Positions 9,104 to 13,195 of a stretch of 50,786 nucleotides of DNA are shown here, piece after piece (position 1 is the first letter of the stretch; every line of letters starts with the position of its first letter). The DNA is from a virus. The position numbers were made by a program, and so were the translations under genes. Location: IMG/VR virus record IMGVR_UViG_3300030099_004693, positions 1 through 50,786 of that record, one strand, 5' to 3'. The notes beneath the pieces are model-generated. The model was not told where the DNA came from. It saw only the letters and a list, made by a program, of their open reading frames with translations, and did not search any database.

Positions 9104-9276
9104 TACTTACCTACTTTCATAGCAGCTATCTTATGTGACTGAGTAAACGACAATCCTTTCTTCATAGCAGCAACCATTGATTTAATGTGTTTTGATGTAT
9201 GATGTACACTATGCTTCATTAGAGCACGTTGCTGCCTCTTACTTAAAAAATCTACTGCAACTCCTTTTATCTTCAT
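9103..9276 (-). CDS. Small basic protein, 57 aa
   Basis: Read on the minus strand from ATG 9276 to TAA 9103-9105. The product starts MKIKGVAVDFLSKRQQRALM and ends AAMKVGK, with His, Lys and Met in excess and an amphipathic helical look. The stop overlaps the next start in TAATG. There is no recognised domain. Compact spacing on both sides (5 bp before it, overlap after it) argues that it is real despite its size. Confidence 0.6.
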   Translation of the reverse strand: MKIKGVAVDFLSKRQQRALMKHSVHHTSKHIKSMVAAMKKGLSFTQSHKIAAMKVGK

Positions 9277-9281
9277 AAGTA

Positions 9282-9578
9282 TTAATACACTTTAGAGGAT
9301 TTCTTAGTCACAGCGTCTCTATTACTTGCTTTTTTTAACATTTTTCTATCTACAGCTCCTTTTCCAGCCATAGCTCCCATATTAGCACCAGCTTTATACA
9401 TTGGACCTCGTGCTGCAGCTTTTTTTAGTCCACTTCTTGCTACTCCACTAGCGCCTATTCCTTTACCAGCAGCAAATCCACCTACTCTTCCTGCTGCTTT
9501 ACCTGCTTCTGCTACTTTTTTTGCAGCTGCTTTACCTTTTTTTGTATATGGAAACTTTTTCCCGCCTACATCTGGCAT
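9282..9578 (-). CDS. Ala/Gly/Lys-rich small protein, 98 aa
   Basis: The product is dominated by Ala, Gly, Lys and Arg (PYTKKGKAAAKKVAEAGKAA and similar runs), with little hydrophobic core. This suggests a disordered DNA-binding or internal-head protein resembling histone-tail-like phage proteins. A good GGAGGTAAT leader precedes the ATG at 9578. A DNA-condensing role is only inferred from composition. Confidence 0.65.
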   Translation of the reverse strand: MPDVGGKKFPYTKKGKAAAKKVAEAGKAAGRVGGFAAGKGIGASGVARSGLKKAAARGPMYKAGANMGAMAGKGAVDRKMLKKASNRDAVTKKSSKVY

Positions 9579-9602
9579 AATTACCTCCTACGTTAAGTTT
9601 TA

Positions 9603-9944
9603 TTAAATTTCAATATCCTGTGGTTCTCTAAATTTTCGTGGTAGTGTTCTGTAATCTGGAACATCTTCTTCAAGAAATCGAGGTGTGGGCCTTCTATTTT
9701 TAAATGGTTTATCGCCAAACGCCCTATCTATCTCTCTAAACGTCTTTCTAGTAAAAAAATCTACCTTAGGCTTACGTTTAAATTGTTTTAATCCAAGTTT
9801 TTTTTGTTCAGCATTTATATTTAGGAATGCTTTCTTAATATCCTGGTTTTTAAAGCCTAATTGCTGAGCTATCTTAACTCCTCTAGATACTCCATGCTTC
9901 TGTAATAACCTTATAAGAACCTTTGCTATACTTGCTACTGCCAT
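9603..9944 (-). CDS. First gene of leftward arm, basic protein, 113 aa
   Basis: I place the start at ATG 9944 (MAVASIAKVLIRLLQKHGVS) because a GGAG lies 7 nt upstream. A longer reading from a TTG at 9956 is possible but would overlap this ribosome binding site. The N-terminal 25 residues form an amphipathic helix; the rest is basic and Pro-rich near the end (RRPTPRFLEEDVPDYRTLPR). No family is recognised. It is the promoter-proximal gene of the leftward (late) unit, next to the control region. Confidence 0.65.
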   Translation of the reverse strand: MAVASIAKVLIRLLQKHGVSRGVKIAQQLGFKNQDIKKAFLNINAEQKKLGLKQFKRKPKVDFFTRKTFREIDRAFGDKPFKNRRPTPRFLEEDVPDYRTLPRKFREPQDIEI

Positions 9945-10011
9945 TTTATACTCCAATTTGGTAGATAACTTAAATAATAAACAGATTCATTTCCAAGAAC
10001 TAAATTTTACC

Positions 10012-10110
10012 TACTACTAGTAGTACTACTAGTACTTACATACGTTTATCTGTTAATACTAAGTATTATATGTTACCAATCTCACTACTACTAGTACTAC
10101 TATTAGTACT
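10012..10110. repeat. Four 13-bp iterons in two tandem pairs
   Basis: The unit TACTACTAGTACT occurs exactly at 10024-10036 and 10086-10098. One-mismatch copies lie at 10012-10024 (TACTACTAGTAGT) and 10098-10110 (TACTATTAGTACT). Each pair has a 12-bp period, and the two pairs start 74 bp apart. A degenerate further copy may begin at 10110. The unit contains overlapping palindromes ACTAGT and AGTACT. Such paired repeats around a promoter or A/T-rich stretch usually bind an initiator or repressor. Confidence 0.75.
10055..10070 (-). promoter_or_regulatory. Possible leftward promoter -10 box between iteron pairs
   Basis: On the minus strand TATAAT lies at 10070-10065, between the two iteron pairs and about 120 bp upstream of the first leftward gene. 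It overlaps a small hairpin, AATACT-A-AGTATT (10055-10067). No convincing -35 box is seen at the right distance. A regulator bound to the flanking iterons could control it, but that is inference. Confidence 0.35.
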
Positions 10111-10150
10111 ACTACGTAGTAAAATAAGAAAGTTTAGAAAAAATGCAAGA

Positions 10151-10172
10151 AAAAAATTTTCAAAAAATTTTC
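10151..10172. repeat. Phased A-tract direct repeat
   Basis: AAAAAATTTTC occurs twice in perfect tandem (10151-10161, 10162-10172). The 11-bp period is close to one helical turn, so intrinsic DNA bending is expected. It sits between the iterons and the hairpin cluster. Confidence 0.7.
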
Positions 10173-10223
10173 TGTAGAATGGATGCACGTGATATACCAT
10201 CTATGCCACGGGGTTGATTTACG

Positions 10224-10279
10224 GGTCGTGGGGGTCAACTTTCGTTGAAACTTGTATTTGTGTTGCCCCCAGCACGACC
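10224..10279. other. Long GC-rich hairpin
   Basis: GGTCGTG (10224-10230) pairs perfectly with CACGACC (10273-10279). After a 2-nt bulge, GGGG (10231-10234) pairs with CCCC (10267-10270). After one mismatch, CAAC (10236-10239) pairs with GTTG (10262-10265). The loop can form a further small hairpin, TTTC-GTT-GAAA (10240-10250). This is the most GC-rich stretch of the region, in an AT-rich genome. It lacks a T-arm and is not a tRNA. Confidence 0.75.
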
Positions 10280-10290
10280 ATCACTCATAA

Positions 10291-10368
10291 TCTCAACCAA
10301 CTAGCTGTATACTACAAATACTTGCTGTTTGTTTAGGCATTTGTGCTTGTGCTTGTGGTTGGTTGAGA
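10291..10368. repeat. 11-bp perfect inverted repeat
   Basis: TCTCAACCAAC (10291-10301) is the exact reverse complement of 10358-10368. The 56-nt loop contains short TTGTGC repeats. The outer flanks ATAA and TTAT can extend pairing after a one-base bulge. Confidence 0.7.
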
Positions 10369-10391
10369 GTTATTCATTGCGTACAATCGTA

Positions 10392-10432
10392 TTGTATTAT
10401 ACCTTTTTACTACACATACTGGTATAATACAA
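10392..10432 (+). promoter_or_regulatory. 12-bp inverted repeat with extended -10 promoter
   Basis: TTGTATTATACC (10392-10403) and GGTATAATACAA (10421-10432) form a perfect inverted repeat. The right arm contains TGGTATAAT (10420-10428), an extended -10 element reading rightward, about 220 bp before the first rightward gene. No good -35 is visible, which is tolerated by extended -10 promoters. The left arm puts a TATAAT on the minus strand too, so it might fire both ways. Confidence 0.5.
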
Positions 10433-10456
10433 CTTGTTGTGTCAACCCTCGCTTTA

Positions 10457-10569
10457 CTTATATCAAGCCTAATATTCGCTGTTTTACACTACCTTTATTA
10501 CTACTCTAATCACTACCATCGGTAGTGTAAAAGTATGCTAGCATACCACGAATATTAGTTTGATATAAG
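10457..10569. repeat. Nested inverted repeat, about 113 bp
   Basis: The outer arms CTTATATCAA+CTAATATTCG (10457-10478) pair with CGAATATTAG+TTGATATAAG (10549-10569), 20 bp with a short internal loop. Inside, TTTTACACTACC (10482-10493) pairs with GGTAGTGTAAAA (10521-10532). A second CACTACC (10511-10517) can instead form a tight hairpin with GGTAGTG (10521-10527) over a 3-nt loop, so two pairings exclude each other. The perfect palindrome GTATGCTAGCATAC lies at 10533-10546. If transcribed, it would be the leader of the rightward transcript. Confidence 0.75.
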
Positions 10570-10648
10570 TATGCGCTCGTTGTCCCTAGGCATAGATTTT
10601 TTTCCTCTTCTAGTAGGTGATAATTTTAAATTTACAAAGGAGAAAGAT

Positions 10649-10984
10649 ATGTTAAGCTTACAAGAAATAGTAACCAATTTAAAATTTACTGATACTATGA
10701 ACCAGCTACTATCAAAGATAGTAGCACCAGATGCAGTATCAGTAATACCCTCAAAGAGCAAGAAAGGCGTTGAGGGTATTAAGATTTACGGCATTCAATG
10801 CTTTAACAAAGCTCAGCTGATGAAAGATGAAGACTTTTCAGCATTGAATGACGCAATCAAAGCATCATCTAACCATAGTCTGCTTGTACGTCACGATGAT
10901 GCGTATGAAACGCCTATGGTTTGGATTGGCCCAGGCTCTACTAATAGCCAATCCAAAGAAGATAAGCAGGCCCTGTTTGCTTAG
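10649..10984 (+). CDS. First gene of rightward arm, unknown, 111 aa
   Basis: The start is ATG 10649 behind AAAGGAG. An in-frame earlier ATG at 10571 has no such site and overlaps the structured leader. The product is soluble, with a helical start (MLSLQEIVTNLKFTDTMNQL) and a mixed alpha/beta centre containing IYGIQCFNKAQL and MVWIGPGS. No family is recognised. As the promoter-proximal gene of the arm that carries regulators and replication genes, it is probably expressed very early, which is inference. Confidence 0.75.
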   Translation: MLSLQEIVTNLKFTDTMNQLLSKIVAPDAVSVIPSKSKKGVEGIKIYGIQCFNKAQLMKDEDFSALNDAIKASSNHSLLVRHDDAYETPMVWIGPGSTNSQSKEDKQALFA

Positions 10985-10989
10985 TCTTC

Positions 10990-11009
10990 AAGGGAACTTA
11001 CGTTCCCTT
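10990..11009 (+). terminator. Stable hairpin after first rightward gene
   Basis: AAGGGAAC (10990-10997) pairs perfectly with GTTCCCTT (11002-11009) over a 4-nt TTAC loop, followed by T and AAA. It lies just after the stop at 10984. The U-run is short, so it may attenuate transcription or protect an mRNA end. Confidence 0.55.
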
Positions 11010-11027
11010 TAAACGTTAATGTATAAT

Positions 11028-11093
11028 TGGTGGTGGCAAAAGCTCAAGTGTTGTTACTAGTCCTTTCACTACTTGGACGAGTAGCCACCACTA
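11028..11093 (+). ncRNA. Structured gap element 1 (closing stem with possible pseudoknot)
   Basis: Bases 11028-11037 (containing GTGGTGGC) pair with 11084-11093 (GCCACCAC plus neighbours), 10 bp with one G-U. Inside, AGTG (11047-11050) can pair with CACT (11067-11070) while GTCC (11060-11063) can pair with GGAC (11075-11078); the two cross, giving a possible H-type pseudoknot. A ribosome binding site and ATG follow within 20 nt. The internal AGCTCAAGT...GTTACTAGT resembles AGCCAAGT...GTTCTAGT in the element at 13087. Function unknown. Confidence 0.5.
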
Positions 11094-11109
11094 CAACTGT
11101 GAGGTAAAT

Positions 11110-11250
11110 ATGAATAAATTTAAAATAGTAAACTTATTAAATGGTGCAGTAACAGTAGTAGTAGCTAAGTCTTATGTATCAGCACTTAAACGCGGTAGAA
11201 GATACTTTAGTGAGCCAAATAGAACTAAAGTACCAGTGCAGGTAATATAG
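11110..11250 (+). CDS. Small basic protein, 46 aa
   Basis: ATG 11110, preceded by GTGAGGTAAAT, to TAG 11250. The product begins MNKFKIVNLLNGAVTVVVAK and ends RRYFSEPNRTKVPVQVI. It looks like a small beta-rich basic domain. No family is recognised. It is 2 bp from the next gene. Confidence 0.6.
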   Translation: MNKFKIVNLLNGAVTVVVAKSYVSALKRGRRYFSEPNRTKVPVQVI

Positions 11251-11252
11251 AT

Positions 11253-11624
11253 ATGAAGACGAATGATATTTTTCTATATTGGACTGTTACAGTATTTGTA
11301 TTGGCAATTACAGCTGGTATGTATTTAAAACATATTGATTACTGGTTTATAGGTGCTGTAATTGTATTTTTACTAGTTGGTTACTATTTTGATATTGCAG
11401 AACAAGAACAGAATCATAAGACGAGTGTTCTTGATAAGTCTGATTATAAAATGCAATACCAGGCTCCAGATGAACCAGATTGGGAAGCTGAAGCTGCAAT
11501 ATCAGCAATAGAAGATAGTTGGGACGATTACGAAAAAATGTGGGATAGTAAAGTCAATTGTAACAAATGTAAAAACGAGGTTTATTTACATGTATGCATG
11601 TGTAAACCTGTAGTTAATAATTAA
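11253..11624 (+). CDS. Membrane protein with acidic middle and Cys-rich tail, 123 aa
   Basis: Two hydrophobic segments are visible at about residues 8-24 and 30-47, separated by a short HIDYW turn, so a hairpin in the inner membrane is likely. The cytoplasmic part is acidic (PDEPDWEAEAAISAIEDSWDD) and ends with CNKC, then CMC, which could hold a zinc ion. No homologue is recognised. Its place among early genes suggests interference with a host membrane process or superinfection control, but this is speculation. Confidence 0.65.
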   Translation: MKTNDIFLYWTVTVFVLAITAGMYLKHIDYWFIGAVIVFLLVGYYFDIAEQEQNHKTSVLDKSDYKMQYQAPDEPDWEAEAAISAIEDSWDDYEKMWDSKVNCNKCKNEVYLHVCMCKPVVNN

Positions 11625-11627
11625 CGA

Positions 11628-11702
11628 AATAAAGCACGGATTTATTAGAGGATACTTTGCGTCGATGACAAGCTCAGTATTGGTCTCGGTTCGTGCTTTA
11701 TT
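11628..11702 (+). ncRNA. Structured gap element 2
   Basis: AATAAAGCACG (11628-11638) is the perfect reverse complement of CGTGCTTTATT (11692-11702). Inside, ATACT can pair with AGTAT, and GTC-GAT-GAC can form a small hairpin. The element ends 20 nt before ATG 11722, just upstream of its TGAGGT. It belongs to the same class of gap elements as those at 11028, 13087 and 20313, by architecture and not by sequence. Confidence 0.5.
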
Positions 11703-11721
11703 ACTAACTTATGAGGTAATA

Positions 11722-12081
11722 ATGAGATATAAAAACGAATTTGTAACATTAATTAGTGGTTGTGTAGCTGTTGTATTGTTAGGCTATTTATCATACAATG
11801 CAATGGTAACAAGAGATGTACCTGTCGAAAAGATAGTATATCAAGATAAAGAAGTAATGGTAGAAGTACCAAAGTATATAACAGAAACAATAACAGATAC
11901 AATATACAGAGACCAATTTATTCCTTTGTATTTAAGTATCAGTAAAAGTGAGTTTGAAGAGGTGTTTAGGCATTACCGAGATTTACGAGGTCCATGTAGT
12001 ACATTTGACTGGAATGGTAGACTATACAACACCAGACTCGACATAGAACCAAAAGATATTTGCTCTCCTAAAGTAAAATGA
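11722..12081 (+). CDS. Single-pass membrane protein, 119 aa
   Basis: I choose ATG 11722 (MRYKNEFVTLISG) because TGAGGT lies just upstream. A longer frame from 11665 would begin inside the structured element. A membrane segment lies at about residues 6-24. A charged periplasmic or cytoplasmic part (VEKIVYQDKEVMVEVPKYIT) follows, reminiscent of membrane-anchored phage proteins with a V-E-V-P linker. The stop overlaps the next ATG (ATGA). Function unknown; a spanin subunit is conceivable but the early position argues against it. Confidence 0.65.
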   Translation: MRYKNEFVTLISGCVAVVLLGYLSYNAMVTRDVPVEKIVYQDKEVMVEVPKYITETITDTIYRDQFIPLYLSISKSEFEEVFRHYRDLRGPCSTFDWNGRLYNTRLDIEPKDICSPKVK

Positions 12082-12218
12082 GCTATATAAAACAATATTG
12101 TCCATACAGAACAAGATACGAATTATTAGAATGGGCAAAAACTCGGTATCCTTCAACCAAGTTTGATAGTAAGTGGTCTAAAAAAAGACTGTTCGCGCTA
12201 TACTACAATACTAAATGA
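12078..12218 (+). CDS. Small basic protein coupled to the gene before it, 46 aa
   Basis: ATG 12078 overlaps the stop of the upstream membrane-protein gene (ATGA), and the frame ends at TGA 12216-12218. The product MSYIKQYCPYRTRYELLEWA, then KTRYPSTKFDSKWSKKRLFALYYNTK, is basic and aromatic. No domain is known. Overlap and amino-acid composition support it despite its size. Confidence 0.55.
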   Translation: MSYIKQYCPYRTRYELLEWAKTRYPSTKFDSKWSKKRLFALYYNTK

Positions 12219-12424
12219 AGGTGGTGTAAGAAACCATCTACTAGCAGGTGTATACAATACTCCTCTCATCCGTGTCTTGTTCGCGTGTATGCACCTGCAA
12301 ATAATTAAAACTATGTACCTCATAGTTATAGGTGATGGGTAACCATTATAAAGATATTGACGACTTATGTTAGGCACGTTACATAGTAACAGATGCATTA
12401 AGTATTGGAAGGGTCAAGCCACCT
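12219..12424 (+). ncRNA. Candidate structured RNA of about 206 nt
   Basis: A closing stem AGGTGG (12219-12224) with CCACCT (12419-12424) encloses at least four hairpins. These are a 13-bp stem 12244-12256/12286-12298 with one G-U; AACTATG-TACCT-CATAGTT (12309-12327); ATGG-GTAA-CCAT with a GNRA-type loop (12335-12346); and GTTAC-ATA-GTAAC (12378-12390). No good open frame with a ribosome binding site lies here. This concentration of short perfect stems in a 259-nt gene-free gap suggests a structured non-coding or leader RNA. No known RNA family is recognised. Confidence 0.5.
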
Positions 12425-12437
12425 AAATTTTTAATTC

Positions 12438-12490
12438 AACAGATAAACAAGATAACGCTAACGTAAGGAGTCATGTTATGGCAAACACAA
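12438..12490 (+). repeat. Leader repeat, copy 1
   Basis: AACAGATAA, AAGATAACG and a TAAGGAG ribosome binding site precede ATGGCAAAC. The same order with small differences recurs at 12751-12800 before the next gene. It may be a duplicated leader or a regulatory site. Confidence 0.6.
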
Positions 12491-12747
12491 ATGTAATAAC
12501 AATAGAAAGTAATATACCAATACCAGAATCAAGATGGTTAGGGAATTCAGATAAATATGGGTTTGTAAATAATTTAAATGTAAGTGATAGTTTTTACATA
12601 AATGGAAATACTCCAGATTATAAACCACAAAATGTTAAGGCTCATATTTACAAATTAAATGCTAGTACTGATAAAAAATATACAATTAGAACTATTGAAG
12701 GAACATCAGCAAATCCTGTCGCAATAAGAGTTTGGAGAACAGCTTAA
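12478..12747 (+). CDS. Small conserved phage protein (DUF7303-like), 89 aa
   Basis: The N-terminal PIPESRWLGNSDKYGFVNNLNVSD, then SFYINGN, followed by a basic centre and the end AIRVWRTA, matches a pattern I recall from small phage proteins with a KYPFxxMxVGDSF...RVWR signature (DUF7303). Those are small beta-rich domains of unknown role. A strong TAAGGAG precedes the start. The next gene shares the same leader and the first codons. It lies one gene before the ubiquitin-like cassette but does not show a GG tail itself. Confidence 0.65.
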   Translation: MANTNVITIESNIPIPESRWLGNSDKYGFVNNLNVSDSFYINGNTPDYKPQNVKAHIYKLNASTDKKYTIRTIEGTSANPVAIRVWRTA

Positions 12748-12750
12748 TTT

Positions 12751-12800
12751 AACAGATAATAAGATAACGATAAAATAAAGGAGCCTATATTATGGCAAAC
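12751..12800 (+). repeat. Leader repeat, copy 2
   Basis: Second copy of the AACAGATAA...AAGATAACG...AAAGGAG...ATGGCAAAC leader, directly before the ubiquitin-like gene. It starts about 313 bp after copy 1. Confidence 0.6.
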
Positions 12801-13061
12801 GCAACAAGTGCACCTAGCGGTGAAAGAACAGTAAGTGTAAGTGAAAATGGTAGCTGGTCTACTAAAACAATCGTAGCAAATACTATTGGCGAACTAAGAA
12901 TAGCGTTAGATATACCTAACGAAGCTACAGTTAACGTTCAAGACCAATTGTATACAGATAATTCATCTGCAATGCCAGTTAACGAGCTAAATGATGATGG
13001 TACAACACGACCATTATGTATTGGCTGGGTAGCTAACAATAAAACAGGAGGCGCAAAGTAA
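12792..13061 (+). CDS. Ubiquitin-like (beta-grasp, MoaD/ThiS-like) modifier, 89 aa
   Basis: The product is proposed to be the small modifier of the cassette. The core TIGELRIALDIPNEATVNVQ (31-50), followed by DQLYTDNSSAMPVNELNDDG (51-70) and LCIGWVANNKTGG (75-87), fits the strand-helix-strand-turn-strand pattern of small beta-grasp proteins such as MoaD and ThiS. The protein ends Gly86-Gly87-Ala88-Lys89. A two-residue tail after Gly-Gly is what a JAB peptidase would have to trim before E1 activation, and such a peptidase is encoded two genes on. A strong AAAGGAG precedes the start. The fold is inferred; the GG tail and neighbours are seen. Confidence 0.65.
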   Translation: MANATSAPSGERTVSVSENGSWSTKTIVANTIGELRIALDIPNEATVNVQDQLYTDNSSAMPVNELNDDGTTRPLCIGWVANNKTGGAK

Positions 13062-13086
13062 TGTATCCTGATAAGTAAATAATAAT

Positions 13087-13178
13087 TAAGGGGGACAATA
13101 AGCCAAGTAGTTCTAGTGGATATAGGTGGTGTTCACCGAACACAGAAACTAGACATAGACATCGGTGAGTCCCCCTTA
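13087..13178 (+). ncRNA. Structured gap element 3, pseudoknot candidate
   Basis: TAAGGGGGAC (13087-13096) pairs perfectly with GTCCCCCTTA (13169-13178). Inside, TCTAGT (13112-13117) pairs with ACTAGA (13148-13153), and GTGTTC-ACC-GAACAC (13129-13143) forms a hairpin. The apex TCACCGA (13133-13139) is also fully complementary to TCGGTGA (13162-13168), which directly abuts the closing stem, so a pseudoknot or a switch between two folds is possible. It lies between the Ubl gene and the E2-like gene, 18 nt before the ATG. Confidence 0.6.
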
Positions 13179-13195
13179 TAAAATAAAGGAGAATT

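Larger units (their letters stand above)
9945..10648. other. Divergent control region, origin-like
   Basis: About 700 bp without a gene separates the leftward and rightward arms. From left to right it holds two tandem pairs of 13-bp iterons (10012-10110), two phased A-tracts (10151-10172), a 56-nt hairpin (10224-10279), an 11-bp inverted repeat (10291-10368), a 12-bp inverted repeat containing TATAAT (10392-10432), and a large nested inverted repeat (10457-10569). Iterons, bent DNA and hairpins together are common at replication origins and at major promoter regions. No direct evidence of function is visible, so both roles remain inferences. Confidence 0.6.

Noticed and set aside
10224-10279. 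tRNA-like gene: 7-bp outer stem followed by A
   Set aside because: No D, anticodon or T arms; the inner part forms one continued stem, and no CCA follows.
10571-10648. N-terminal extension of the first rightward protein
   Set aside because: No ribosome binding site at 10571, whereas AAAGGAG stands before ATG 10649.
9945-10648. CRISPR-like array made of the iterons
   Set aside because: Only four 13-bp units with 12-bp phasing and no spacers.
11665-11721. N-terminal extension of the 119-aa membrane protein
   Set aside because: The earlier ATG lies within the stem-loop at 11628-11702 and lacks a ribosome binding site; ATG 11722 has TGAGGT.
12198-12398. Leftward frame of 66 codons in the gap
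   Set aside because: Wrong strand for this arm, no ribosome binding site, and it lies over the structured RNA candidate.
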